64,000 bases of DNA from Pseudomonadota bacterium (GCA_018261905.1 JAGTRU010000001.1:62001-126000), one strand, 5' to 3'; positions 55,464-64,000 are shown, numbered from the stretch's first letter. A program made the numbers and translations. The notes: a model not told the origin generated them from the sequence alone.

Positions 55464-55575
55464 CTGGCATGGATCGAGCATATGCCATCGCCTACCCCGG
55501 CGCGGCCGCGGCCGCAATTGCCGCAGCCCGAGCCGGATGGGTCAATGATCGACAGGGATACGTGCCAAATAAACA

Positions 55576-56016
55576 ATGAAACCAAGCGAAAGAATGAATT
55601 GGAGTCGAGAGTTCGAAACGGGTATTGCCGAAATCGACCTGCAGCACCATAACCTGGTCAAAATGTTCAACCAGGCGAGCAGCGAGTTGCGAGAAGACAG
55701 TGGCCGGGGCGTTTGGGAAAACATCACCCATGAATTCCAGGGGTATGCGCTCTATCACTTCTGGACCGAAGAGGATCTTGCCGCCCAGTACGGTTACGCG
55801 CCGGAAAAAAATGCGGCGGCGGTCGCCCATTTCGAGCAACACCGGCTGTTTTCCGAGGAAATCAGCAAGATTCGCCAACGGATCCGATCCGGGGCGCACA
55901 TCGCCAAGGCCGACTATCTTGCCTTCCTGCGCGACTGGCTGAGCCAGCACATTACCGATAGCGATCGCTGGCTGGTTGCTTTTGTTCTGGAAAAACAGAG
56001 AATTTCGACTTTTTGA
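55576..56016 (+). CDS. Bacteriohemerythrin
   Basis: A 146-aa single-domain hemerythrin: IAEIDLQHHNLVKMFNQ, YALYHFWTEEDLAAQYGY, HFEQHRLFSEEI and LSQHITDSDRWLVAF supply the diiron ligands. It lies between the haem-GGDEF gene and the hemerythrin-PAS-CRP regulator, which suggests a shared oxygen or nitric-oxide signalling theme. Confidence 0.88.
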   Translation: MKPSERMNWSREFETGIAEIDLQHHNLVKMFNQASSELREDSGRGVWENITHEFQGYALYHFWTEEDLAAQYGYAPEKNAAAVAHFEQHRLFSEEISKIRQRIRSGAHIAKADYLAFLRDWLSQHITDSDRWLVAFVLEKQRISTF

Positions 56017-56017
56017 A

Positions 56018-56080
56018 GGGTTCGGCCCGGTGAATTTACCGGATTAGTCCCAATTTATTTATAGTGGACGGGCCGAACCC
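56018..56080. promoter_or_regulatory. Nested inverted repeats before the CRP-fusion gene
   Basis: GGGTTCGGCCCG (56018-56029) and CGGGCCGAACCC (56069-56080) form a perfect 12-bp inverted repeat with a 39-base loop that contains a near-palindrome CCGGTGAATTTACCGG (56027-56042). It starts one base after the hemerythrin stop codon and ends 87 bases before the regulator ATG. It could be a terminator without a T-run, an operator, or both. Confidence 0.5.
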
Positions 56081-56167
56081 ATTCTCCGAGGTGGTGCAGA
56101 AGTGGTAATTTCCAGTTTCTGCCGCCTCGGCCCCCAATCCGCAACCGCTCAAGTCTGTCCACCTCAC

Positions 56168-57988
56168 ATGAAATCGACGATGCATCTTCTGGCCTGGAAC
56201 GATTATCTGAAGACCGGCATCGACATCGTAGACCAGCAGCACCGGGGTCTGGTCGATCTCACCAACCAGACCGCCGAAAAACTCAGTTCCGGCCAGGACC
56301 TGAGCGTCGACGAGATACGTACCATACTGGGTTTTCTGATGGATTACGCGGCGACCCATTTCAGCACCGAAGAAGCCCTGATGGCGCTGAGCGGTATCGA
56401 CGAGCAGCATGTCGAGCATCACCGGCAATCCCATGCCAATTTCCTTAAACAAGTCATGGCCATGGTGGACGAGCTGGGGGGGGAAGGGGGGGTGACGGCG
56501 CATCAGCTAATTGATTTCCTGGGCAATTGGCTGATTTATCACATGCTGGGCGAGGATCAGATTTTTTCCCGCCTGCTGCGCAAGGAGTCGCCCCCGCTGC
56601 CGGCCGGCGAAACCGGCGGCCAGCCAGCGGCGGCGGGCCAAGCGCTGCCCGCCCAGGAGGCGGCCAACCGTTCGCTGTCCAAGCTTTATGCCTTCATGGC
56701 CAGTCGCAGCCAGCAACTGCAGGTCAACGAGCAACTCCAGCGTCACCGCAGCAATCAGATGCAGGAGCTGGTGGCCGAACAAACGGCGGAACTGGCGGCC
56801 AGCGAGGAGCGTTTCCACGCCCTGTTTCACAATGGTGTCTTGCCGACCATCCTGATGCGTCTCGAAGCGAATCTGATGCCCGGCCTGATCGTCGATGTCA
56901 ATCCGGCCGCCTGCAAATTGCTGGGCTACGGGCTGGCGGAAATGCTCAACTTTTCACCGCTGGACTTCGTTGCCGCCGAGGAGATCGATCGCTTCCCGAT
57001 GCTGATCAGCGAGCTTCTGGTGACCGGCCGCTTCGAGTGCGAGATGACTCTGCTCACCCGGGCCGGCCAGCGTCTGATGACCGAGATGACCATGGCGCAA
57101 TTCGTCATGAATGGGCAGCCGGTGGTGATGACCATCATCCAGGATGTTTCGGCGCGTCGGGCAAAGGAACTCGGTCAGGCCGAGCTCCGCCAGCAAGCCC
57201 GGCATCTGGCCGAGATTCGCAGCGGTTTCCTGGCCACCGCCCGGCCGCCGGTCAGCTACTCGCAGCATGCCCCGTTGCGTGTCCTGGCGGCCGGCCCCGG
57301 ACGGGCCATGGGGCCAGCCCAGATCGCCGCCTTCCTGGCCGCGCAACCGCTGTTCAAGGATGTTGCGGCGGAGGATCAGGCCCTGCTCTGTGCCGCCAGT
57401 CGCGTCCGCCGCCTGCGTAAAGGGGAAAGCCTCTTTGCCAAGGGCAGCACGCCGAGCGGCCTTTTCCTCGTCGTCTGCGGCCATGTCATGCTGGCCGTTT
57501 CCTCGGCCCAAGGCGATGTCAAGGTGCTCGGCATCTTTGGCTATCGCGAGAGCCTGGGCGAAGCGGAGGTGGTGATGAACAGCCCCTATCCCTATTTCGC
57601 CGAAGCGGTCGACGAAGCCGAAGTCCTCGAGGTCGGGCAAGGGGCCTTGCTCACCGTGCTCGACAAGGACAACCATTTCGCGCGTCGCCTGATGCAATGC
57701 ATCGGCTCGCGTCAGCATGACCTGGTGCACGATGTCGAGTCCTACACGCTCCGTTCCGGTGCCGAGCGGGTTATCGGTTACTTGCTGCAGCATGCCACCA
57801 TTCATACCGGCGGCCGGCTGAAAGTCGAGTTGCCGGCCACTAAGCAACTGATCGCCTCGCTGCTGCACGTCAAGCCGGAGACCCTGTCCCGTATTTTTCG
57901 CAATCTCAGCGAAGCCGGGCTGGTCCATATCAAAGGGTCGCGTGTCGAAATTCCCGATGTCGACAAACTGATTGCCTATCAGGCCTGA
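56168..57988 (+). CDS. Hemerythrin-PAS-CRP/FNR fusion regulator
   Basis: About 606 aa in three parts. Residues 1-140 are hemerythrin (VDQQHRGLVD, YAATHFSTEEALM, HHRQSHANFL, YHMLGEDQIF). Residues about 200-360 are a PAS domain after a coiled coil. Residues about 395-600 are a CRP/FNR regulator: cyclic-nucleotide-like barrel (LFKDVAAEDQALLCAA) and a C-terminal winged helix (LPATKQLIASLLHVKPETLSRIFRNLSEAG). It lacks the Cys set of FNR, so sensing is expected through the diiron site or PAS. ATG 56168 is chosen; the GTG at 56102 would add 22 residues. Confidence 0.85.
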   Translation: MKSTMHLLAWNDYLKTGIDIVDQQHRGLVDLTNQTAEKLSSGQDLSVDEIRTILGFLMDYAATHFSTEEALMALSGIDEQHVEHHRQSHANFLKQVMAMVDELGGEGGVTAHQLIDFLGNWLIYHMLGEDQIFSRLLRKESPPLPAGETGGQPAAAGQALPAQEAANRSLSKLYAFMASRSQQLQVNEQLQRHRSNQMQELVAEQTAELAASEERFHALFHNGVLPTILMRLEANLMPGLIVDVNPAACKLLGYGLAEMLNFSPLDFVAAEEIDRFPMLISELLVTGRFECEMTLLTRAGQRLMTEMTMAQFVMNGQPVVMTIIQDVSARRAKELGQAELRQQARHLAEIRSGFLATARPPVSYSQHAPLRVLAAGPGRAMGPAQIAAFLAAQPLFKDVAAEDQALLCAASRVRRLRKGESLFAKGSTPSGLFLVVCGHVMLAVSSAQGDVKVLGIFGYRESLGEAEVVMNSPYPYFAEAVDEAEVLEVGQGALLTVLDKDNHFARRLMQCIGSRQHDLVHDVESYTLRSGAERVIGYLLQHATIHTGGRLKVELPATKQLIASLLHVKPETLSRIFRNLSEAGLVHIKGSRVEIPDVDKLIAYQA

Positions 57989-58011
57989 AGGCATTGGCCG
58001 GCGGCTGCCGC

Positions 58012-58674
58012 TCAATGCGGCGGGCCGGCCCGGTCGGGCTGCGGCACGCTGTGACAGCGCTGGCAGGAAAAGAAGGTGATGAACGCCACCCGGTCATGGC
58101 ACATGCCGCAGTATTGACCGCGGAATATATCCGCCATGCGGATGCTGGTGCTGCCGGTCTGCGGCTTGAACGGGGCGGGGTGGCAATTCGAGCAGGCCAG
58201 CCACAGGGTGTGCGACTTGTGGGGGAAGCGGACGTAGGGCATTTCCTTGGTGTTGCGCATGATGATGTCGAGATCGAGGACTTCCATCGTCTCGTTGCCG
58301 CTCAAACTGCTCCGCGGCTTGATCAGTCCCTGATTGAGTGCCTTCATCCAGTCGGGAAAACGATTCGCGTCGTAAGGCATGTGGCGGGTCGCTTCGCCGA
58401 TGTTCTGCAAGCGGCCGTAGTCCGGATTGCCGGGGTCGAGCAAGGGCGAGGCGTCGATGGCGCGTCTCGCCTGCGGTGTACTGTCGCCCGGCACCGGCTC
58501 GAGCGACTCGGCCGGTGGCGCGTTCTGGCCCGCTGCCGGCCGCAGGAAGGCGAGCGACGAGGCGAGGGCGGGGCGGTCCACGGCGCCGGCCGGCCACGCC
58601 AGCGCTGGAGCGGCCAGCAGGAGCAGCCAGCGGACGGCGATCGCGCGCCGGGGGGCGTGACGATGGCCGATGAT
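58012..58674 (-). CDS. Triheme c-type cytochrome, start codon uncertain
   Basis: About 220 aa. Three CxxCH haem sites are visible: CSNCH, CGMCH and CQRCH, in the last third, in a c3/NrfB-like arrangement. The N-terminal part (RRAIAVRWLLLLAAPALAWPAGA) is a clear signal peptide. It begins directly after the TAG of the upstream receiver gene in the same frame, and no ATG, GTG or TTG lies before the signal peptide; ATC at 58674 would be the first codon. The GTG at 58581 would remove the signal. It is a probable periplasmic electron-transfer protein. Confidence 0.75.
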   Translation of the reverse strand: MIGHRHAPRRAIAVRWLLLLAAPALAWPAGAVDRPALASSLAFLRPAAGQNAPPAESLEPVPGDSTPQARRAIDASPLLDPGNPDYGRLQNIGEATRHMPYDANRFPDWMKALNQGLIKPRSSLSGNETMEVLDLDIIMRNTKEMPYVRFPHKSHTLWLACSNCHPAPFKPQTGSTSIRMADIFRGQYCGMCHDRVAFITFFSCQRCHSVPQPDRAGPPH

Positions 58675-59151
58675 CTAGCTCCCGAACAGACTGCGCATGA
58701 AACCGATGATCGACGGCGGGTGGGCGCTGGCGCCTTGGGCTAGGACCGCCCGCCGCGCCGCCGGCGGCGCATCGAAACGCTCGCTTTCCCCGGTCAGCGC
58801 CGATTTCAGGGTGAGGCGAAGGAGGCCCGGGGCGACGGGTTTTTCGAGGTAGCGATAAATCTGTCCCGGCTCGGGCATTTGAGCCAGCGGGTCGGCCGCC
58901 CCGGCCCGGCCCAGGACGATGCAGGCAAGCCGTGGCTGCTGGCGCTTGAACAAGCCGAGCAGGCGGATGATATCCATGTTGCCCAAGCGGCGTTCGGCCA
59001 GAATGACCCCGATCTCTTCCTTTTCAAGAAGGCGCCAGACGTGCTGCGGACTGGTTGCGTGGATGACCTCGACCAGATCGCCGACACTCATTTCGACCAT
59101 GGCGTGAATGCTTTCGTCTTCGTCGAGGACCAGCAGTTTGCCGGGCCGCAT
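58675..59151 (-). CDS. Receiver-domain protein with Glu at the phosphorylation site
   Basis: A 158-aa stand-alone CheY-like protein (MRPGKLLVLDEDESIH). The acidic pair is present (DEDES), and the Lys is in YLEKPVAP. The phosphoacceptor strand reads GVILAERRLGNMD, with Glu at the Asp position. A longer start at 59247 is possible and would add a Pro-rich leader. Glu often mimics the phosphorylated state, so it may be constitutively active or non-phosphorylated. It sits directly upstream of the cytochrome gene. Confidence 0.7.
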   Translation of the reverse strand: MRPGKLLVLDEDESIHAMVEMSVGDLVEVIHATSPQHVWRLLEKEEIGVILAERRLGNMDIIRLLGLFKRQQPRLACIVLGRAGAADPLAQMPEPGQIYRYLEKPVAPGLLRLTLKSALTGESERFDAPPAARRAVLAQGASAHPPSIIGFMRSLFGS

Positions 59152-59737
59152 CGGCCCCGGCCGGGTTGGCGGAATTTCGGGGGATGGCGGGTTGGCGGGT
59201 TTCAAACGGGACCTTCGCTGCGCTCTTGGCACGAGTAACTCGGCCACAAGAGATGTCGGAGCCTAGAACACGCAATTGAACCGCAGCCAGACAGGGATGC
59301 CGGGGAAAAACAAGGCTTGCCCGGATTGTTCGGCACACCTTCTGGGCGAGCCGCAAAATCGATGCAAACAACAGTTCTTCCGTTTTTCTCTGCTCCTTTG
59401 CGATTCCGCGGCAAGGCTTTTAGCCTGATCGGGATTGCTGTCCTCACTCTCGCGGCTTTCCCGAAAGTGGGAAGGAAATATCGTTTTTGGGGATGGCAAC
59501 TACGGACTGCCAGCCTTTGGAAATTGCCGCCGGATTCTCTCGGCCGAGCAAGAAGTCGGCGCCGCCGAGCCGGGCGAAAGAGGGGTACGATGGTCGGCGG
59601 AGGGGGGCTGAGCAAAAGGGGCTTCATGGAGTGAATTGCCGGAGAATTGGGGAGAGGATTTTTCTATTACTTTGGTAATATGAGCATTGTCTATGCCAAC
59701 TATTTCAAGTGCTGGTTGGTGCTAACGGAGGTCGCCG
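59152..59737. other. Intergenic region upstream of the CHASE-like gene
   Basis: A 586-base gap between divergent genes (up to 96 bases less on the left if the receiver protein starts at 59247). Frames on both strands here look random. Near 59666-59679, ATTAC-TTTG-GTAAT is a small inverted repeat 60 bases before the CHASE gene. No RNA gene was recognised. Confidence 0.5.
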
Positions 59738-60637
59738 ATGACGAGCAATCCGGATCGTGCGTGGTATCGCGGCGGCCTGACCGCGCTGGTGGCCTGCCTG
59801 GTGCTCGGGATGGTGGGCGGGATCTACGTCCATGACCAGAAAACCAGCCGCCAGTTGGCGGCCCGTAACCTGGCCCACAATTTCGCCCTGCGCCTTTCCC
59901 TGCGCACCCATGAAACGGTGAGTCCGGCATATATGCTGGGCGCCATGGTCAAACAAAATCAGGGCAGCCTGTCCGAGTTCAACCAACTGGCCGCCGAGTT
60001 GCTCCAGGAGTTTCCTTTGGCGCGAGCCCTCGAGTTGGCGCCGGCCGGCGTCGTGCAGCAGGTATATCCGCGGCGGGGCAATGAAGCGATCCTCGGCCAC
60101 GACTTGTTGAAAGACCGGGCCCGGAACTGGGAGGCGCATCTCGCGCTGAGCAAGCGGCAACTGATGCTGGCCGGTCCGTTCGAACTGCTGCAGGGCGGGC
60201 GCGGGCTGGTTGGACGCTATCCCATATTCCTGCCCAATGCCGCCGGAAAAAGTGTGTTCTGGGGATTTTCGATCGTCCTGATCCATCTCGATGAACTGTT
60301 GGCGAATTCCGGGGTAATGGACTTCAACCGCGCGGGATTCGCCTACCAATTGTGTCGCGTCCGTCCCGCCGTCGAACCTGCCGCCTGCGAACCCTTCGCC
60401 GGCTCGGGGGGCGCCGGAATTAGCCAGCCCTTGTTGGTGCTCATCGATCTTCCCAACAACCGCTGGCAGTTGTCGCTGGCGCCGGCCAATGGCTGGATTT
60501 CGGCGGCGCAGTGGATCGGCTTGCTGATCGCCGTGATCGGCGGCTCCCTGCTGGCCGGCCTGATCCATGTGCAACTGATCCGGCAATCCGACAGTGTCAC
60601 CGAACGCCGCGCCGGCTCAGTTTCGCAGGAGGGTTAG
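59738..60637 (+). CDS. Stand-alone CHASE-like membrane sensor
   Basis: A 299-aa protein with two membrane segments (residues about 12-31 and 257-280) flanking a periplasmic domain that resembles CHASE. The CHASE-like pattern shows RQLAARNLAHNFALRLSLRTHETV, FPLARALELAPAGVVQQVYPRRGNEAILGHDLL, and AGPFELLQGGRGLVGRYPIFL. There is no kinase, GGDEF or EAL output domain; it ends 20 residues after the second membrane segment. Its 3' end overlaps the convergent GGDEF/EAL gene by 21 bases. RBS GGAGG is about 7 bases before the ATG. Confidence 0.8.
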   Translation: MTSNPDRAWYRGGLTALVACLVLGMVGGIYVHDQKTSRQLAARNLAHNFALRLSLRTHETVSPAYMLGAMVKQNQGSLSEFNQLAAELLQEFPLARALELAPAGVVQQVYPRRGNEAILGHDLLKDRARNWEAHLALSKRQLMLAGPFELLQGGRGLVGRYPIFLPNAAGKSVFWGFSIVLIHLDELLANSGVMDFNRAGFAYQLCRVRPAVEPAACEPFAGSGGAGISQPLLVLIDLPNNRWQLSLAPANGWISAAQWIGLLIAVIGGSLLAGLIHVQLIRQSDSVTERRAGSVSQEG

Positions 60638-63600
60638 CGGAGGGACCTGGGCGACCGCTCGACGATCGCGGGCTTGGGGCGGTAGCTGATAACGGTGATG
60701 GCGTTGCAGTAGTTCCTCGAATTGCGGGGCCGGCAGTGGGCGGGAGAAGTAGTAGCCCTGGAAAATATCGACTTCGACCTCGCGCAGCAATTCGACTTGC
60801 TCGAGGTTCTCGACGCCCTCGGCAATGATGTCGAAATGCAGGCTGTGCCCCATGGCGACGATGGCCTTGATGATCGCACTGGTGTCCTTGTCGACGGCGG
60901 CATCGGTGACGAAACTGCGGTCGATTTTCAGGGTGTCGAGCGGAAGCTGTTTGAGATAGCTCAAACTCGAATAGCCGGTCCCGAAGTCGTCGATCGACAG
61001 TTTGATGCCCAGGTCGCGGATCTGGTTCAAAGTCCGGATGCCCAGTTCGCTATCCTGCATGACGGCGCTTTCGGTCAGCTCGATTTCGAGATAGCGCGGA
61101 TCGAATGCCGTCTCGCGCAGGATGGTACGGATTTCGCCGATCAGGTTCTCGTCCGAAAGCTGGATGGCCGACAGATTGACGGCGACGAACAGCTCTTCGC
61201 CGGTGCTCTCCCGCCAGCGCCGGTTGGCCTCGCAGGACTGGCGAAGGACCCAGGCCCCGATCGGCCGGATCAGCTTGGTCTCTTCCATCAAGGGGATGAA
61301 GACGGCGGGGCTGATCGCCCCTTCCTGATCGTCGATATGCCAGCGCAACAGCGCTTCGGCGCCGACAATCCGGCCGCTCTTGGCGCACACCAGGGGCTGG
61401 AAGAAGACCGACAACTCGCCGCGCTCCAGGGCGTGATGCAACTTGCTTTCCAGGCGCATCCGTTCGGCCGAGCGGGCATTCATGTCCTGCTGGAAAAAAC
61501 GGAAGACGTTGCCGCCTTGTTCGATGGCCGCGTACATCGCCGAGTCGGCGCTGCTGATCAGGCCTTCCGGGGTCGTCGCATCGGTCGGGAAGAGGCCGAT
61601 GCCGATGCTGGCCGAAAGATGGATCTCGTGGCTTTCGAAGTGGATCGGCTGGCGCAGCTTGCGCTGGCAGGCGCTGGCCAAGGTCGCGGCATGGCCGGCC
61701 GAGCCGATGTTGTTGACGATGATGGCAAACTCGTCGCCGCCCAGGCGACACAGCGTATCGCCCGGCGCCAGGCAGGCTTTCAGGCGACTACTGGCTTCCA
61801 CCAGCAGGCGGTCGCCCGCGGCATGGCCCATGGTGTCGTTGAAAATCTTGAAACGGTCGAGGTCGAACATGAGCAGCGCGATCTTCGATTGCTGGGCGGT
61901 CGATTGATCGATGGCCAGGCGGAGCTGCTCGTGGAAAAGGAGGCGATTGGGCAGGGCGGTGAGGGCATCGAAATGAGCCAGGAAGCTCAAGCGTTTTTCG
62001 ATTTCCTTGCGCTTGGTCAGATCGGAGAAAATCGCCACGTAGTTGCCGATGCTGCCGTCGGCCAGACGGGAAACGCTGATGTTGAGCCATTCCGGATAGA
62101 TCTCGCCATTCTTGCGGCGGTTTTCGATCTCGCCCTGCCATTCGCCGTCGCGCTGCAGGTTCGACCACATGTCACGATAGAAGTCGGCGTCCTGTCGCCC
62201 GGAACTGAGCAGCTTGGGGTTCTGGCCGATGACTTCTTCCGGCCGGTAGCCGGTGACCGCGGCGAAGGCCTTGTTCACCAGCAGGATGCGGTTGTCGGCA
62301 TCGCTGATGATAATGCCTTCGGTACTGTTCTCGAAGACGCGGGCGGCCAGTTCGAGCTGCTCGGCGGCTTGCCGGCGTTCGGCCTCGGCCTGCATGTTTT
62401 CGAGGGCATGGGAAATGTTGTTGAGGAGATCCTCGACCAGTTGCTTGTCGTTGTTGCCGAAGGCCTCCAGGCTGGCGTCGAGAATGCCGATGTGGCCGAG
62501 GTATTTGCCATGGCGCAGGAGCGGCAGCCGGACATAGGCGACCAGCCCTTCATGCATCAGGTGTTCGGCCAGAGAACTTTCCAGGCAGTCGCCGACTTCG
62601 TCGTACTGCCCCCGGCCCGTGGAAAATTCCCGGGAACCGGCGACGACTTCGCGAATCAGTTCTTCCTTGTGCTGGCAATCGGCGGAAACCAGCAACTGAT
62701 CCTCGCTTTCCAGATGCACCCAGGCCATCGGGAACTTGCCGCTGCGGCAAAGCAGATCGGCGACCACCTTGAGCAGCCGCTCCGGTTCGCGAATGCGGAC
62801 GATGGCCTGGTTGGTGTCGCTGAGCAGGGTGAGCAGGCGATTTACGCGAGCCACCTGCTGCTCGGCATGCTTGCGCTCGGTGATGTCGAGAAGAATGCCG
62901 ACGATGCCGCCGATATCGCCATCGGTCCGGTGGAAGACCGCCTTGTGGAAGATCACTTCGCGATCGACGCCGGCACTGTTGCGGATCGCGCTTTCATAGA
63001 ATTGATTGCCGCCGCTGGCCAGCAGCTCCATGTCGGCGCGATGGTGCATATCGGCGAGGAGCGGCGAGGAAAGGTCGAAAATGGTCTTGCCCGCGATTTC
63101 GCCGCGGCCGACCCCGATATAGTGCTCGAAGGCGCTGTTGACGCCGATGTAGCAGCCCTTGGTGTCCTTCACGTAGAGCGGGCCGGGAATGGCGTCGATC
63201 AATTGTTCGAGAAAGTGCAGGTGTTCCCTGAGGCGGAGATCCAGTTGTTCCTGTTCGGTGACGTCCTGGCCAAATTCGAGAATGTATTCCGGACTTCCCT
63301 CATGGCCGAGCAGGACCGTCTTGCGCAATTTGATCCAGCGACCGGCCTGGCCGGGCATGGTGAGCTCTTCGAGCGGGACGTCAACCGGCGCCCGGCTGCG
63401 CACCACCTCGTCGTCGCTGGCGTTCTGCCGGTCGGCCAGGCCGGCTTCGTAAATTTCCTCGTTGCTGCGTCCGATCAGGGACTGCCGCGAGCGGTTCAGG
63501 ATGCTTTCGCCGGAGCGGTTGATGCGGGCGATCCGCCGGTCGTTGGCCCGTTTCAGGATGATCATGCCCGGGATGTGTTCGAAAATGCTGTCAAGCAGGC

Positions 63601-64000
63601 GGTGCGAGCGTTCCAGCATGCGCTCCGCGTCCTGCCGACTTTCGATTTCCATTTTCAAGGCTTTTTTCTCGTCGTCGAGAAGGCGAGTCCGTAGTCTGAC
63701 CTCTTGTTCCAGGAAATTCGGCCGTTTCAGCAGGTGCAGGTTGATCGCGAACAGGGCCAGGCTGATTGCCGCCAAATAGAGCCAGGGGCCGACGTTTGCC
63801 CAGGGGAGCGGGGCGGTGTCGGGGGCGAGGTCGAGCCGGAACTGGCTGTCGCCGGCCAGTCGGGTCTGCAGGCTGGCAAGCACCGCCAGCCTTTCGGGAA
63901 TGTTGTCGAACAGGGCGCCGACCGCGGGCTGGCCTTGCCGGACATGGTGCACCCGGATGGCCAGGCCTGCGCTGGCCAGCTCGGAGAACTGGGCGGCCTC
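60617..64000 (-). CDS. Multi-PAS GGDEF-EAL protein (5' end beyond the window)
   Basis: At least 1,127 residues; the frame continues through the right edge, so the N-terminus is missing. The visible order is the end of a CHASE/periplasmic-like domain, a TM (LYLAAISLALFAINLHLL), a coiled coil, PAS, PAS, a GAF-like region (LLCRSGKFPMAWVHLESEDQLL), PAS, GGDEF (RLGGDEFAIIV) and EAL (GAEALLRW, VNLSAIQLSDENL, LSIDDFGTGYSSLSYL). Both catalytic motifs are intact. The I-site is not: the residues before GGDEF are LAPGD, without Arg. The protein probably makes or breaks c-di-GMP in response to signals in the membrane and cytoplasm. Confidence 0.9.
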   Translation of the reverse strand, partial: EAAQFSELASAGLAIRVHHVRQGQPAVGALFDNIPERLAVLASLQTRLAGDSQFRLDLAPDTAPLPWANVGPWLYLAAISLALFAINLHLLKRPNFLEQEVRLRTRLLDDEKKALKMEIESRQDAERMLERSHRLLDSIFEHIPGMIILKRANDRRIARINRSGESILNRSRQSLIGRSNEEIYEAGLADRQNASDDEVVRSRAPVDVPLEELTMPGQAGRWIKLRKTVLLGHEGSPEYILEFGQDVTEQEQLDLRLREHLHFLEQLIDAIPGPLYVKDTKGCYIGVNSAFEHYIGVGRGEIAGKTIFDLSSPLLADMHHRADMELLASGGNQFYESAIRNSAGVDREVIFHKAVFHRTDGDIGGIVGILLDITERKHAEQQVARVNRLLTLLSDTNQAIVRIREPERLLKVVADLLCRSGKFPMAWVHLESEDQLLVSADCQHKEELIREVVAGSREFSTGRGQYDEVGDCLESSLAEHLMHEGLVAYVRLPLLRHGKYLGHIGILDASLEAFGNNDKQLVEDLLNNISHALENMQAEAERRQAAEQLELAARVFENSTEGIIISDADNRILLVNKAFAAVTGYRPEEVIGQNPKLLSSGRQDADFYRDMWSNLQRDGEWQGEIENRRKNGEIYPEWLNISVSRLADGSIGNYVAIFSDLTKRKEIEKRLSFLAHFDALTALPNRLLFHEQLRLAIDQSTAQQSKIALLMFDLDRFKIFNDTMGHAAGDRLLVEASSRLKACLAPGDTLCRLGGDEFAIIVNNIGSAGHAATLASACQRKLRQPIHFESHEIHLSASIGIGLFPTDATTPEGLISSADSAMYAAIEQGGNVFRFFQQDMNARSAERMRLESKLHHALERGELSVFFQPLVCAKSGRIVGAEALLRWHIDDQEGAISPAVFIPLMEETKLIRPIGAWVLRQSCEANRRWRESTGEELFVAVNLSAIQLSDENLIGEIRTILRETAFDPRYLEIELTESAVMQDSELGIRTLNQIRDLGIKLSIDDFGTGYSSLSYLKQLPLDTLKIDRSFVTDAAVDKDTSAIIKAIVAMGHSLHFDIIAEGVENLEQVELLREVEVDIFQGYYFSRPLPAPQFEELLQRHHRYQLPPQARDRRAVAQVPPLTLLRN

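Noticed and set aside
60722..63694. 990-codon open frame on the plus strand
   Set aside because: It is the antisense shadow of the GGDEF-EAL gene; GC-rich third positions keep the opposite strand open. The translation shows no family pattern.

Overview
The window reads as chromosomal DNA of a betaproteobacterium, most likely of the Rhodocyclales (Dechloromonas/Azonexus-like). This is inferred from the mltG-tmk-holB-pilZ-tatD order, the many hemerythrins, HiPIP and c-type cytochromes, and the dense c-di-GMP signalling. No tRNA, rRNA, CRISPR array, insertion sequence or integrase was recognised. Gene starts were chosen from ribosome binding sites, overlaps and family N-termini.

Bases 1-14,430 are an accessory block, visibly more A/T-rich and compositionally unlike the rest. 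It looks like the right-hand part of a peptide-natural-product (RiPP) locus. The key gene is a 52-codon ORF at 3982-4140 whose product has a lasso-peptide leader signature and a predicted 13-residue core with Ser1 and Asp8. It is divergent from a 645-aa asparagine-synthetase-type lasso cyclase that lacks the glutaminase Cys. A stand-alone PqqD-like leader-recognition protein (8302-8607) is the last gene of an operon with a CobS/CobT-like AAA+/VWA chelatase pair. Around them lie two sulfotransferase-like proteins, two SAM methyltransferases, an aspartyl/asparaginyl beta-hydroxylase-like protein overlapping a small Nif11-like ORF, a Cys-rich unknown, three tandem phage-tail-collar (Mdp) proteins with a DUF6916-like partner, and a GNAT acetyltransferase. 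The transglutaminase-like lasso leader peptidase (B2) and an exporter are not in the window; the cluster is cut by the left edge, where a possible HprK-like kinase C-terminus is seen.

Bases 14,766-22,945 are housekeeping: a small FimV-like membrane protein, tadA, an L,D-transpeptidase, an NRDE protein, ygfZ, the mltG-tmk-holB-pilZ-tatD-ankyrin operon and an RNase H-like protein.

Bases 23,002-47,708 form a nitrogen-scavenging superregion: ureDABCEFG, a YkgJ-type gene interrupted by an in-frame amber codon, queF, a Tsx-like outer-membrane channel, an NMT1-type ABC transporter behind a good sigma-54 promoter, and a large purine uptake and catabolism operon. That operon holds xdhABC, a BmpA-type ABC transporter, 8-oxoguanine deaminase and guanine deaminase. 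It is flanked by a second, CDA-fold deaminase and the divergent BMP binding protein. Together they would import purines, deaminate and oxidise them to urate, and use urea as a nitrogen source; no uricase or allantoin genes are present here.

Bases 48,060-64,000 are redox and signalling genes: a CBS protein, EF-hand and hemerythrin proteins, bioB, a SPASM-type protein that has lost the radical-SAM cysteines, HiPIP, a haem-binding GGDEF/EAL protein with a degenerate EAL domain, a hemerythrin, a hemerythrin-PAS-CRP fusion regulator, a triheme cytochrome with no canonical start codon, an atypical receiver protein, a stand-alone CHASE-like sensor, and a multi-PAS GGDEF-EAL protein that runs off the right edge.
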